DNA from: Enterobacter sp. 10-1
GTDB taxonomy: Bacteria > Pseudomonadota > Gammaproteobacteria > Enterobacterales > Enterobacteriaceae
Direction of reading: 5' to 3'
DNA length: 64,000 bases
Assembly (NCBI GenBank): GCA_002270295.1
Contig: NISF01000001.1
Coordinates: forward strand, 310,001-374,000
The position numbers and the translations under genes are program-made. Under the pieces are notes generated by a model. The model did not search any database. It saw nothing but the letters and a program-made list of their open reading frames with translations, and was not told the DNA's origin. The first letter of the stretch is position 1, and each line of letters opens with the position of its first letter. Positions 18,523 to 26,949 of this stretch are shown here, piece by piece.

Positions 18523-19017
18523 ATGAACGGACTCACGGCTACGGGGATTACTGTCGGAATTAGCGCCGGCGTCTGGCAGCTGATCTCCTCGCAGGTTGGG
18601 CTTGAGCACGGCTGGGAATTATTAGGTACGATTGGCTTCGTCGCCTTCTGCAGTTTTTACGCCGCGGGCGGGGGAAAAGAGGGGTTTATCAAAAGCCTGT
18701 TTGTTAACTATTCCGGGGCGGTGTGGGCGTTTCTTGCGGCGCTGGCCTCGGGATGGGTCGCCGCGCTGAGCGGCATATCGGGCTTCTGGGCCAGCGTCAT
18801 CGTCACGGTGCCGTTCTCGGCCGTGATTGTCTGGCAGGGACGGTTTGCTCTGACTTCGTTTATCCCCGGCGGCTTTCTCGGCATGACGCTATTCTTCGCC
18901 TCCGGGCTGAACTGGCCGGTGACGCTGCTGGGCTTCTTTGCCGGCAACTGCGTCGGCCTTATTTCCGAGTATACCGGCCGTCGGCTGAGCGAAGCGACGT
19001 CGAAACCCGAGGCCTGA
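18523..19017 (+). CDS. DUF1097 family inner-membrane protein
   Basis: A 164-residue, very hydrophobic protein with five to six membrane segments, belonging by its glycine-rich pattern (SFIPGGFLGMTLFFASG, FFAGNCVGLISEY) to the DUF1097 family, like E. coli YcdZ. The function of the family is unknown. It starts behind a strong GGAGGAGGACA ribosome site. It is divergent from the carbamoyl operon and is followed by the LysR gene, so it could be a small permease or exporter for the substrate of that pathway. That is inference from position only. Confidence 0.75.
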   Translation: MNGLTATGITVGISAGVWQLISSQVGLEHGWELLGTIGFVAFCSFYAAGGGKEGFIKSLFVNYSGAVWAFLAALASGWVAALSGISGFWASVIVTVPFSAVIVWQGRFALTSFIPGGFLGMTLFFASGLNWPVTLLGFFAGNCVGLISEYTGRRLSEATSKPEA

Positions 19018-19027
19018 AACGACGCCG

Positions 19028-19060
19028 CTGGCCGAAGGAACCGGGAGCTCCTTCGGCCAG
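19028..19060 (+). terminator. Long perfect inverted repeat after the DUF1097 gene
   Basis: CTGGCCGAAGGA and TCCTTCGGCCAG form a perfect 12-bp stem with a 9-base loop. No T run follows, so it may be a transcript-stabilising hairpin or a Rho-dependent end. Confidence 0.5.
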
Positions 19061-19069
19061 GCTGTCAGC

Positions 19070-19180
19070 ATGGCGTTAAAAGTTATTCAAAAATGGTTGC
19101 CCAATCATCAGCGCAGCAAATACATTCAGCGTGAGGATCTAACGGATGGCCGGTTGACGAGAGCAGGAGCGGGCGCATGA
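19070..19180 (+). CDS. Possible 36-residue ORF coupled to the LysR gene
   Basis: An ATG at 19070 opens a 36-codon frame beginning MALKVIQKWLPN and ending in a TGA at 19178-19180 that overlaps the ATG of the LysR gene (ATGA). The peptide is basic and has no recognised family. The exact stop/start overlap is what translational coupling would look like, but the ribosome site is poor, so chance is possible. Confidence 0.25.
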   Translation: MALKVIQKWLPNHQRSKYIQREDLTDGRLTRAGAGA

Positions 19181-20109
19181 ACTCAATTTTTACCGAAGAG
19201 AATCTTCTGGCGTTTACCACGGCGGCGCGCTTTGGCAGCTTTAGCAAGGCGGCGGATGAGCTGGGGCTCACGACCTCCGCCATCAGCTATACCATTAAGC
19301 GGATGGAGACCGGGCTGGACGTGGTGCTGTTTACCCGCAATACCCGCAGCATTGAGCTCACCGAATCCGGCTACTACCTTTTTCGCAAAGCCACCGACCT
19401 GCTGAATGATTTCCACGCCATCAAGCGCAGCATCGATACCATCGCCCAGGGCATCGAGGCGCGGGTGCGGATCTGCATTAATCAGCTGCTGTATACGCCG
19501 CGCCACACCGCGCGCCTGCTGCAGGTGCTTAAAAAACAGTTTCCCACCTGCCAGATAACCGTCACCACCCAGGTTTATAACGGCGTCTGGGACGCCATTA
19601 TTAATAATCAGGCCAACATTGCCATCGGCGCCCCGGATACGTTGCTTGACGGCGGCGGCATTGATTACACCGAAATCGGCGCGATTCGCTGGGTATTCGC
19701 CATTGCCCCGGATCACCCGCTGGCGTTTATGCCGGAGCCTATCTCCGAAAGCCAGCTGCGCCTGTATCCGAATATCATGGTGGAAGACACCGCGAATACG
19801 ATTAATAAAAAGGTCGGCTGGCTGCTGCATGGTCAGGAGGCGATCCTGGTGCCGGATTTTAATACCAAGTGCCAGTGCCAGATCCTCGGCGAGGGAATTG
19901 GCTTTCTGCCGGATTATATGGTCCATGAAGCGATGGACGAGCGGCTGCTGGTGACGCGCCAGATCCACAACCCGCGCCAGGATTCGGGAATGCTCCTCGC
20001 CACCCAGCACGCGGCGACCGGGCAGGTGACCCAGTGGATTAAAAAGGAGTTTCGTCCGGGCGGCCAGTTGACCGCTATTTATCAGGATTTACTCCATCGG
20101 GGGAAATAA
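19177..20109 (+). CDS. LysR-type regulator, AllS-like
   Basis: A 310-residue LysR-type regulator. The N-terminal winged helix (residues 5-65) has the LysR helix-turn-helix with GSFSKAADELGLTTSAISYTIKRME. The effector domain keeps several short segments seen in E. coli AllS, the activator of the allD operon: INQLLYTPRHTA, TQVYNGVWD, NIAIGAP and LVPDFNTK. This supports control of a ureide-related pathway. The likely target is the divergent ankyrin-allHFG-kinase-amidohydrolase operon and possibly the DUF1097 gene. It is not AllS itself, since the resemblance is partial and the locus is different. Confidence 0.85.
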   Translation: MNSIFTEENLLAFTTAARFGSFSKAADELGLTTSAISYTIKRMETGLDVVLFTRNTRSIELTESGYYLFRKATDLLNDFHAIKRSIDTIAQGIEARVRICINQLLYTPRHTARLLQVLKKQFPTCQITVTTQVYNGVWDAIINNQANIAIGAPDTLLDGGGIDYTEIGAIRWVFAIAPDHPLAFMPEPISESQLRLYPNIMVEDTANTINKKVGWLLHGQEAILVPDFNTKCQCQILGEGIGFLPDYMVHEAMDERLLVTRQIHNPRQDSGMLLATQHAATGQVTQWIKKEFRPGGQLTAIYQDLLHRGK

Positions 20110-20174
20110 CGGGAACGGACCCGGCCACTTTATGTGATATAACAGCGGGTATAAAAACATAAGGTGTTAATTAA

Positions 20175-20588
20175 ATGAGAAAATTAAAGCTAATTGTTGG
20201 CGGCTTGATCTGTGCTGGTTGTTTATTAACGCCGGTATTATCGCTGGCAAATTATAAAATAAATACCCAGCCGATTCATTTCGCTAAAGGCACCAGCGGC
20301 GCCACGCTCCATAATGCGGTGAGCGGGGCCGATGTGAAAGACTATACGCTGGTGGCTAAAGCGGGCCAGACGATGCGCGTCAGTATGAAAAGCAGCGCCC
20401 ACCATCCCTATTTCAACGTCATTAACCCGGCTAATGAAACGGTTTTTAATGGCTCCATGCGTGAAGGCGATTTCGAGCAGCGCCTGGCGACCGGCGGGAA
20501 ATATACCGTTCGCGTGTACCAAATGGGCGGCGCGCGCGATGAGGGTAAAACCAGCCCCTATAAGCTGACGCTTAAAATTATCCACTAG
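20175..20588 (+). CDS. Secreted small protein resembling the g-type lysozyme inhibitor PliG
   Basis: A 137-residue protein with a signal peptide (MRKLKLIVGGLICAGCLL then LSLAN, cleavage about residue 25). The mature part is beta-rich and resembles E. coli PliG (YcgK): an FAKGTSGATL start, a DYTLVAKAGQTMRVSM strand with the AKxGQ turn, and a C-terminal YTVRVYQMGGARDEGKTSPYKLTLKI segment like the family's Y-x-x-V-L-Q-x-R region. A periplasmic inhibitor of animal goose-type lysozyme is thus the best guess, but the fold is shared with other PPC-like domains. It stands alone behind AAGGTG. Confidence 0.5.
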   Translation: MRKLKLIVGGLICAGCLLTPVLSLANYKINTQPIHFAKGTSGATLHNAVSGADVKDYTLVAKAGQTMRVSMKSSAHHPYFNVINPANETVFNGSMREGDFEQRLATGGKYTVRVYQMGGARDEGKTSPYKLTLKIIH

Positions 20589-20599
20589 CCTGCCGGCAA

Positions 20600-20616
20600 A
20601 CCGCCTGCGGGCGGCT
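20600..20616. terminator. Short hairpin between convergent genes
   Basis: CCGCC/GGCGG type stem (CCGCCTGCGGGCGG) lies between the convergent PliG-like and nuclease genes. It may serve both; there is no clear T run. Confidence 0.35.
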
Positions 20617-20627
20617 ATTTAGTGCGC

Positions 20628-21161
20628 TTATAGCCCGCCGGCGGGAGTACCCTGCGCCCACCGCGATCGCCAGTGTGCGATATACTTCCTCGCAATCTCC
20701 GGCCGGTTACGAATAACCACTACGTTTTCGCTATTCATCGTTTCCGCCGAAGGGGCGTAGTTAAATGACCCGGTTTCCACCGTTGCGCCATCGGCGATAA
20801 TCGTCTTGTCGTGCTGAATGTGATAGTGGCCATCGACGCGGAGCGGCACGCCATGTTGCACCATATATTGCATCATGAGCCGGCTGGCTTTCGCGCGGTT
20901 GCGCTTTTTATCCACCACGATCCGCACGTCAACGCCGCGATCCCTGGCGGCCACCAGCGCACGGGCAATATCCGGAGCCTGAAAGGCGTAGGCGATCATG
21001 CGGATCGAGATGTGGGCCTGATTAATCGTTTGTAGAACCAGCTGCCGGGCCGATCCCTCCGGTGAAAAGCCCACCTCGACATCAGGCGCGGCCTGGGCGA
21101 AAGCGGACAGCGATAGCGCCGTTGCGAATATCAGCGGCTGATAGATTGAGGAGCGCAGCAT
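20628..21161 (-). CDS. Exported phospholipase D-type endonuclease (Nuc-like)
   Basis: A 177-residue protein with a signal peptide (MLRSSIYQPLIFATALSLSAFAQA) and a single PLD-type HKD motif: HDKTIIADGATVETGSFNY around residue 125, with H, K and D and the following GSxN. One-HKD proteins of this length are homodimeric nucleases such as Nuc of Salmonella and plasmid pKM101. A periplasmic, non-specific nuclease is therefore expected. I chose the ATG at 21161, right before the signal peptide; a longer frame to 21344 is hydrophilic and unlikely. Plasmid homologues are common, so horizontal origin is possible. Confidence 0.85.
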   Translation of the reverse strand: MLRSSIYQPLIFATALSLSAFAQAAPDVEVGFSPEGSARQLVLQTINQAHISIRMIAYAFQAPDIARALVAARDRGVDVRIVVDKKRNRAKASRLMMQYMVQHGVPLRVDGHYHIQHDKTIIADGATVETGSFNYAPSAETMNSENVVVIRNRPEIARKYIAHWRSRWAQGTPAGGL

Positions 21162-21694
21162 AACTGTCCTGTCGAGATCGGGAGAACCGGAAGGGCGCAG
21201 TCTACGCTCCCGGCGGCGCATCGTTCCAGTGTCTATCCATGATAAAGCATGTCCATCCATGAATGATTCCCCAATGAAACCATCTCCTGCTGAATGCCAG
21301 TCCCGCCCTATCGGCTCGTGAGCAAACTGCTGGCCGCCTCTCATTTTTCGCTCGTTTATGCAGCAATGTTAGATATCTGTCAAAGTTCTGTTACTACGTG
21401 GTTTTAAAATTTTCATTTCAGTTATTTAATTATAAAAGTTTCAAATAAGTTGTTAATGAAACAAACTGACTGAAATGTGATGACCGCAAGCGTAGATGAT
21501 TAATGAACTGCTGTTTTAATAATTCATTATAAATCAACTGATTTTAGCGGTTTTTAGCGAAGGGTGAGCCGACGGCGCTGGCAGAGACGCGTGCTCTGGC
21601 CGAAGGACAGGCAGGTGTTTGCCCCGTTATTTATGAAATGAATTTTTCATTTATCTCAATAAACTGGCGTATCAACGACGCTCAAGGATCAACT
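21162..21694 (+). promoter_or_regulatory. Upstream region of the CUT2 ABC operon
   Basis: About 530 bases without a gene. The first 180 bases are upstream of the nuclease gene. The stretch 21360-21560 is AT-rich and should hold the ABC promoter. It contains a small inverted repeat around 21448-21468 (TTGTT-N4-AACAA type) that could be an operator. No regulator gene adjoins the operon. Confidence 0.4.
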
Positions 21695-22618
21695 GTGAAT
21701 ATCAAGAAAACGATTGTTGCCTCTTTGTTAGCCTGTATGTTGCCTGCGGTTGTTATGGCAAAAGATATTTCCGTCGGCGTTTCGATGGCGCTTTTTGATG
21801 ATAACTTTCTGACGATCCTGCGTACCGCAATGCAAAAAGAGATGCAAAAAGATGGCGTCAAGTCGCAGGTTGAAGACGCCAAGGGCGACGTGGCGCAGCA
21901 GCTCCAGCAGGTTCAGAACTTCATCGGCCAGGGCGTTGATGCCATCATCGTTGCCCCGGTCGACACCAACGCGGTGAAACCGATTATAGATCAGGCGACC
22001 AAAGCCGGTATTCCGCTGGTGTTCGTTAACCGTCGCCCGCAGCTGCCGCTGACGGACAAAATGGCCTACGTCGGCTCGGATTCAGTCCTCGCCGGTCGTC
22101 TGCAGATGGAAGCGCTGGCGAAGGCGATGAACGGTAAAGGAAACGTCGCGATTCTGCTGGGCGATCTGGCGAATGAATCGACCCGCGACCGCACCAGGGG
22201 CGTGGAAGAGGTGGTGGCAAAATACCCGAATATTAAAATTGTGCAAAAGCAGACCGCCAAATTCATGCGTAATGACGCGGTGGACGTGGTGAGCAACTGG
22301 ATGACCAGCGGGGAAGATATCCAGGCCATTGCGTCAAACAATGATGAAATGGCTATTGGCGCGCTGCAGGCGCTGGGCAGCAATCCAAACCATATTCTGA
22401 TCGCCGGCGTTGACGGCACCCCCGACGCGCTGCAGATGCTCAAAAACGGCAAGATGATCGCCACGATTTTCCAGGACGCGAAAGGTCAGGGTGAAGGCGC
22501 GGTCAACGCCGCCATCAAGCTGGCTAACGGTGAGAAAGTAGAAAAATTCATCGACGTCCCTTACCAGCTGATTACCAAAGAAAACATGTCTGATTTCGTC
22601 AGCCGCAACCAAAAATAA
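21695..22618 (+). CDS. Sugar-type ABC periplasmic binding protein (CUT2, RbsB/inositol-like)
   Basis: A 307-residue periplasmic binding protein of type I fold. The signal peptide is NIKKTIVASLLACMLPAVVMA. The mature part shows the RbsB-like pattern: VGVSMALFDDNFL, GVDAIIVAPVDTNA, IPLVFVNRRP and IAGVDGTPDALQMLK. I chose the GTG at 21695 because AAGGAT lies 8 bases upstream and it starts the signal peptide directly. It is the first gene of a three-gene CUT2 importer. The ligand is probably a pyranose, inositol or a related polyol; the sequence does not decide it. Confidence 0.85.
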   Translation: MNIKKTIVASLLACMLPAVVMAKDISVGVSMALFDDNFLTILRTAMQKEMQKDGVKSQVEDAKGDVAQQLQQVQNFIGQGVDAIIVAPVDTNAVKPIIDQATKAGIPLVFVNRRPQLPLTDKMAYVGSDSVLAGRLQMEALAKAMNGKGNVAILLGDLANESTRDRTRGVEEVVAKYPNIKIVQKQTAKFMRNDAVDVVSNWMTSGEDIQAIASNNDEMAIGALQALGSNPNHILIAGVDGTPDALQMLKNGKMIATIFQDAKGQGEGAVNAAIKLANGEKVEKFIDVPYQLITKENMSDFVSRNQK

Positions 22619-22651
22619 CCATTCCAGGCCCAGCGGTACGGAGGTTGATGT

Positions 22652-24136
22652 ATGAACGCTTTTGCCCTAGAAGCCGAAGGTATCAGCAAGTTCTTTCCCG
22701 GCGTGAAGGCGCTCGATAATGTCTCATTACGCGTGCGCCCGGGAACGGTGCACGCGCTGATGGGCGAAAATGGGGCCGGTAAATCCACGCTAATGAAATG
22801 CCTTATCGGGATTTACCGGCCCGATAAGGGCGCAATAAGAGTCAAAGGCCAGCCGGTTCAGTTTCAGGACACGATGGATGCGCTGCGATCGGGGATCTCG
22901 ATGATCCACCAGGAGCTTAATCTGGTGCCGCATATGACGGTGGCGGAAAATATCTGGCTGGGCCGCGAGCCGATGAAGTATGGCTTTGTCGATCATCGCC
23001 AGCTGATTAGCCAGACCCAGGCGCTGCTGAATAAACTCAATATTCGCCTCGCTGCCGATCGGCTGGTGGGCGATCTTAGCATCGCCGCCCAGCAGATGGT
23101 CGAAATTGCCAAAGCGGTCTCGTGGAACGCCGATATCGTCATTATGGATGAGCCGACCTCGGCATTAACCGAAGGGGAGGTCGCGCACCTGTTTACGATT
23201 ATTCGCGACCTCCGCGCGCAGGGTAAAGCCATCATCTATATCAGCCATAAGATGGATGAGATTTTTGCTATCACCGATGAAGTCAGCGTCTTTCGCGACG
23301 GCAGCTGGGTGGACAGTAAACAGACGGCGGAGTACACCCGCCAGTCGTTAATTACCCAGATGGTCGGGCGTGAATTAACCCAGCTGTTCCCAAAATTCAA
23401 TAATACGATTGGGGAGGATGTCCTGAGCGTGCGGAATCTGTCGCGAAAGGGCTATTTCGATGACATCAGCTTCAGCGTGCGTCGCGGCGAAATCCTCGGC
23501 GTTGCCGGGCTGGTCGGGGCCGGACGCAGCGAAGTGATGGAGTGTCTGTTCGGCATGGAGAGCTTTGACGACGGAGAGGTCCTGATTGATGGCGTCCCGG
23601 TGAAGATCGATTCTCCTTCCGTGGCCATCGAAAAAGGGATGGCGCTGCTGACCGAGGATCGTAAAAAGTCAGGCCTGTTCCTCGTCCTGTCGGTGCTGGA
23701 GAATATGAGCATCGTCAATATGCCGGAATATGTCGGCAAAAGCGGGTTCGTGAAACATATGAAAATGGCGGAAGACTGTATGGCGCAGATCCGCCGCCTG
23801 AATATAAAAACTCCGACGATGGATCAAATTATTAATAACCTCAGCGGCGGTAATCAGCAAAAAGTACTGATTGCCCGCTGGCTCTTAGCCCAGCCCAAAA
23901 TATTAATTCTCGATGAGCCGACCCGCGGTATTGATGTGGGAGCGAAGGCTGAAATTTACCATCTGATTAGCGAACTGGCGAACCGTGGCGTCGCGGTGAT
24001 TATGGTTTCTTCTGAACTACCGGAAATTCTCGGGATGAGTGACCGCGTGATGGTCATGCACGAAGGGCGTATTACCGGCATCCTTGAAAAAGATGAGGCC
24101 GATCAGGAAACCATTTTGTCGCTGGCATCCAATTGA
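22652..24136 (+). CDS. CUT2 sugar ABC transporter ATPase (two nucleotide-binding domains)
   Basis: A 494-residue tandem ABC ATPase of the RbsA/MglA class. The first domain has Walker A GENGAGKST (about residues 37-45) and Walker B with VIMDEPTSAL. The second has the degenerate Walker A GLVGAGRSE typical of this class, signature LSGGNQQK and Walker B ILDEPTRGID. It energises import through the membrane partner encoded 10 bases downstream. The start ATG follows GGAGG. No sugar kinase or catabolic gene adjoins, so the substrate must feed a pathway encoded elsewhere. Confidence 0.93.
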   Translation: MNAFALEAEGISKFFPGVKALDNVSLRVRPGTVHALMGENGAGKSTLMKCLIGIYRPDKGAIRVKGQPVQFQDTMDALRSGISMIHQELNLVPHMTVAENIWLGREPMKYGFVDHRQLISQTQALLNKLNIRLAADRLVGDLSIAAQQMVEIAKAVSWNADIVIMDEPTSALTEGEVAHLFTIIRDLRAQGKAIIYISHKMDEIFAITDEVSVFRDGSWVDSKQTAEYTRQSLITQMVGRELTQLFPKFNNTIGEDVLSVRNLSRKGYFDDISFSVRRGEILGVAGLVGAGRSEVMECLFGMESFDDGEVLIDGVPVKIDSPSVAIEKGMALLTEDRKKSGLFLVLSVLENMSIVNMPEYVGKSGFVKHMKMAEDCMAQIRRLNIKTPTMDQIINNLSGGNQQKVLIARWLLAQPKILILDEPTRGIDVGAKAEIYHLISELANRGVAVIMVSSELPEILGMSDRVMVMHEGRITGILEKDEADQETILSLASN

Positions 24137-24146
24137 GGCGTAGAGA

Positions 24147-25178
24147 ATGAGCAATATGAAATTGACCGCAGCTCCCGTAAATGAGAAACCCTCTTTCTTT
24201 CGTCATCTGCGGCATAAAATGCCGAAAGATACCGGGATATTTATCGTCATGGTGGTGATTGCCCTGACTTTTGAAATTGCCGGCTGGTTCGTTCGCGACC
24301 AATCATTTTTAATGAATAGCAACCGCCTGGTGCTGATTGTTTTACAGGTGGCAATTATCGGTATTATCGCCGTTGGGGTGACTCAGGTGATTATTACCAC
24401 CGGGATTGACCTCTCCTCCGGTTCGGTTATCGCCCTTGCGGCGGTGGTGGCGGCGAGCCTGGCGCAGACCTCGGACAGCCTGACGCCGATGTTTCCGTCG
24501 CTGGTCAACCTGCCGGCGGCGATCCCCGTTTTGGCCGGGATCGGCGTCGGCCTGCTCTGCGGATTGACCAACGGTTTTCTGGTGACCCGCACCGGGATCC
24601 CGCCGTTTATCGCCACCCTCGGGATGATGGTCTCCGCCCGCGGTCTCGCGCAGTATTACACCCAGGGCAACCCGATTAGCTTCCTGTCCGACAGCTTTAC
24701 CGCCGTGGGGCAGGGGGCGATGCCGGTCATTATTTTCTTTGTGATCGCCGCGCTGTTCCATGTCGCGCTAAAGCATACCCGCTACGGTAAATACGTCTAC
24801 GCCATCGGCGGCAACATGACCTCGGCGAAAGTTTCCGGCATCAACGTCAACAAGTATCTGGTTATCGTTTATACCATTGCCGGCGCGCTCTCCGGCCTCG
24901 CCGGCGTGGTGCTGGCGGCGCGCGTCAGCAGCGGCCAGTCGAGCATGGGGATGTCCTATGAGCTGGATGCCATTGCCGCCGCGGTGATCGGCGGCAGCAG
25001 CCTGATGGGCGGCGTCGGGCGGATTACCGGAACGCTGATAGGGGCGGTGATCCTGGGGCTGATTAAAAGCGGCTTCACCTTCGTCGGGGTGGATGCCTAC
25101 GTGCAGGATATTATTAAAGGCATCATTATCGTGGCCGCGGTGACCATCGATATGCGCCGCAACCGTAAAAAAAACTAG
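24147..25178 (+). CDS. CUT2 sugar ABC transporter permease
   Basis: A 343-residue inner-membrane permease of the RbsC family with about eight to ten hydrophobic helices. TTGIDLSSGSVIALAA, GLLCGLTNGFLVTRTGIPPFIATLGMM and GGSSLMGGVGRITGTLIGA are the usual signature regions; the last carries the EAA-like coupling segment. It would work as a homodimer with the tandem ATPase. It is the last gene of the operon and is followed directly by a hairpin. Confidence 0.92.
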   Translation: MSNMKLTAAPVNEKPSFFRHLRHKMPKDTGIFIVMVVIALTFEIAGWFVRDQSFLMNSNRLVLIVLQVAIIGIIAVGVTQVIITTGIDLSSGSVIALAAVVAASLAQTSDSLTPMFPSLVNLPAAIPVLAGIGVGLLCGLTNGFLVTRTGIPPFIATLGMMVSARGLAQYYTQGNPISFLSDSFTAVGQGAMPVIIFFVIAALFHVALKHTRYGKYVYAIGGNMTSAKVSGINVNKYLVIVYTIAGALSGLAGVVLAARVSSGQSSMGMSYELDAIAAAVIGGSSLMGGVGRITGTLIGAVILGLIKSGFTFVGVDAYVQDIIKGIIIVAAVTIDMRRNRKKN

Positions 25179-25186
25179 GTTTTAAA

Positions 25187-25207
25187 AATGGCCCGCCGCG
25201 GGCCATT
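25187..25207. terminator. Bidirectional terminator between convergent operons
   Basis: AATGGCCCG and CGGGCCATT form a perfect 9-bp stem with a 3-base loop, flanked by TTTTAAA on the left and GGTTTT on the right. It separates the ABC operon from the convergent carbamoylase gene. Confidence 0.75.
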
Positions 25208-25226
25208 GGTTTTCATACGCGGGGGG

Positions 25227-26453
25227 CTACGCCTCGTTTGCCGCCAGCAGCAGGCTGTGCAGCAGGACGTTGGCCCCTTTTTCGGCCCAGGCGGGCAGAA
25301 TATTTTCGGCCTCATTATGGCTAATCCCCTTCTCGCAGGGGATAAATATCATGCTGGCGGGGGCTACCTTGCTGATATAGCAGGTATCGTGCCCGGCGCC
25401 GGAAACCATCCGTTTAGCGCTGTAGCCGAGCGCCTGGGCGGCCCGCTCGCTGCGCGCCAGGCAGTTGGGATCGAAGGCGATGGGCGCGTAGTCAAAAATG
25501 CGCTCGACCTCTGCCGTCACGCCGCGCTGGCCCAGCGCCGCGGCGGCGCGGCGCAGCGCGAGCTCCATCGCTTCGAGGGCGTCGCTTTGCGGATGGCGAA
25601 ACTCGACGCTGCACTCCACGCGGCCGGGCACCACGTTGCGCGAACCCGGCGTCACCTGCACGGTGCCGACCGTCGCGCGGCCGTCTGGCTGGTGGGCAAG
25701 ACCGATCTCTTCCACCGCCAGCGCCAGCTCGGCAAAAGCGGTTAGCGCATCGCGACGGCTGCCCATCGGCGTGGTGCCGGCGTGCGCGGCGAAACCGGTC
25801 AGGCTGACGTTGAACCAGCGCTGGCCCATTGCCGCGTGCACGAGGCCGATATCAATTCCTTCGTCTTCCAGAATCGGCCCCTGTTCGATATGCACCTCGT
25901 AGCAGGCGTGCAGGGGAAATGCGGCCGTCGGGTGCTGGCCGCGATAGCCGATAGCCTCCAGCGCCGCGCCGACGCTGACGCCGGTGCGATCTTCGCGGGC
26001 AAGGGCCCACTCTTCGCTGAACTGCCCGGCCCACACGCCGGAGGCGAGCATCGCCGGGGCAAAGCGCGCGCCCTCTTCGTTGGTCCAGTTCACCAGCACG
26101 ATATCGCGCTCGGTTTCGCTGCCGCGTTCGTTAAGCGCCCGCAGCGCCTCCAGCCCCGCCAGTACGCCGTAGATACCGTCATAGCGGCCGCCCAGCGGCT
26201 GGGAGTCGACGTGCGAACCGGTCAGCACCGGCGCCAGCGCCGGGTTTTTACCCGCCCGGCGGATAAACATATTGCCCATGCTATCGACCCGGTAGCCAAA
26301 TCCCGCCTCCTGCGCCCAGTCGCGCAGCAGATCCCGGGCCTGGCGGTCCTCTTCGCTCAGCGTCAGCCGGGTGACGCCGCCGGCGGGCGTCGCGCCGATG
26401 GTCGCCATTGCGTTAAGCGTTGCCCACAGGCGCTCGCCGTTGACGGTTATCAT
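25227..26453 (-). CDS. Zn-dependent N-carbamoyl-amino-acid hydrolase (M20/hydantoinase-carbamoylase type)
   Basis: A 408-residue metallohydrolase of the M20 family branch that contains N-carbamoyl-L-amino-acid hydrolase, beta-ureidopropionase and allantoate amidohydrolase. Metal-binding motifs are GSHVDSQPLGGRYDG (about 78-92), NEEGARF (about 125), EVHIEQGP and the C-terminal GAGHDT and GISHNEAE. It splits a ureido group into amine, CO2 and ammonia. Its ATG overlaps the stop of the ATC-hydrolase gene (ATGA), so they are coupled. In Pseudomonas an ATC hydrolase and an N-carbamoyl-L-cysteine hydrolase act in sequence to make cysteine; the same pair is proposed here. Confidence 0.85.
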   Translation of the reverse strand: MITVNGERLWATLNAMATIGATPAGGVTRLTLSEEDRQARDLLRDWAQEAGFGYRVDSMGNMFIRRAGKNPALAPVLTGSHVDSQPLGGRYDGIYGVLAGLEALRALNERGSETERDIVLVNWTNEEGARFAPAMLASGVWAGQFSEEWALAREDRTGVSVGAALEAIGYRGQHPTAAFPLHACYEVHIEQGPILEDEGIDIGLVHAAMGQRWFNVSLTGFAAHAGTTPMGSRRDALTAFAELALAVEEIGLAHQPDGRATVGTVQVTPGSRNVVPGRVECSVEFRHPQSDALEAMELALRRAAAALGQRGVTAEVERIFDYAPIAFDPNCLARSERAAQALGYSAKRMVSGAGHDTCYISKVAPASMIFIPCEKGISHNEAENILPAWAEKGANVLLHSLLLAANEA

Positions 26454-26932
26454 GATGGGTCCTTCTTTACGCGATAGCGGAAATCACAGCACGGCGCGCC
26501 CTGCATAATGGTCGTCGTGCGGGTCAGCTCAACCTCCGGCGCATAGCCGACGATAAACTTGTCATCGCGGGCGCAGGAGAGCAGGTGGCCAATCTCGCCG
26601 AGGCCCATCTGGTGATACATTTCGGCATAGCGGCAGCGGTTAACGTTGTAGTTGTACTGCCGATCGTCGGCATCCAGCACGGTGACCTCCAGCGCGTTGT
26701 CCTTTTCCCACAGATACTGCAGGGCGATAAAGCTCTGTATATCCGCGCCGTTGGGCTCTTTGGCGGCGAAGGTTTTCCCCGCCTCAATGGCGGCGTTTTC
26801 AATCGCCTCGCCGATGACCGCCTGGGCGCGAGCTTTGCCAATCTCGCGGACCAGGATGTCGTAAATCGGCTTAATAATCTCTGCTTCAATTTTGCGGCGG
26901 GCGAGAATGCCCAGCTCATTATTGTCACTCAT
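26450..26932 (-). CDS. ATC hydrolase family protein (2-aminothiazoline-4-carboxylate ring opening)
   Basis: A 160-residue protein that I assign to the L-2-amino-thiazoline-4-carboxylic acid hydrolase family. The visible family features are an N-terminal helical part with ARRKIEAEIIKPIYDIL, a central NVNRCRYAEMYHQMGLGEIGHLLSC segment with conserved Cys, and a C-terminal GAPCCDFRYRVKK with a Cys pair. Such enzymes open a cyclic substrate to an N-carbamoyl amino acid. The next gene encodes the enzyme for that product. I chose ATG 26932 because GAGG lies 8 bases upstream; a GTG directly before it is possible. Specificity for the thiazoline is inferred from the family name and neighbour, not proven. 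Confidence 0.75.
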   Translation of the reverse strand: MSDNNELGILARRKIEAEIIKPIYDILVREIGKARAQAVIGEAIENAAIEAGKTFAAKEPNGADIQSFIALQYLWEKDNALEVTVLDADDRQYNYNVNRCRYAEMYHQMGLGEIGHLLSCARDDKFIVGYAPEVELTRTTTIMQGAPCCDFRYRVKKDPS

Positions 26933-26949
26933 CACGTTGCCTCACTGCG

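Noticed and set aside
21695-25178. Naming the CUT2 importer rbsBAC or an inositol transporter
   Set aside because: The sequences fit the whole CUT2 class; no kinase, isomerase or regulator of ribose or inositol use adjoins, so no symbol was given.
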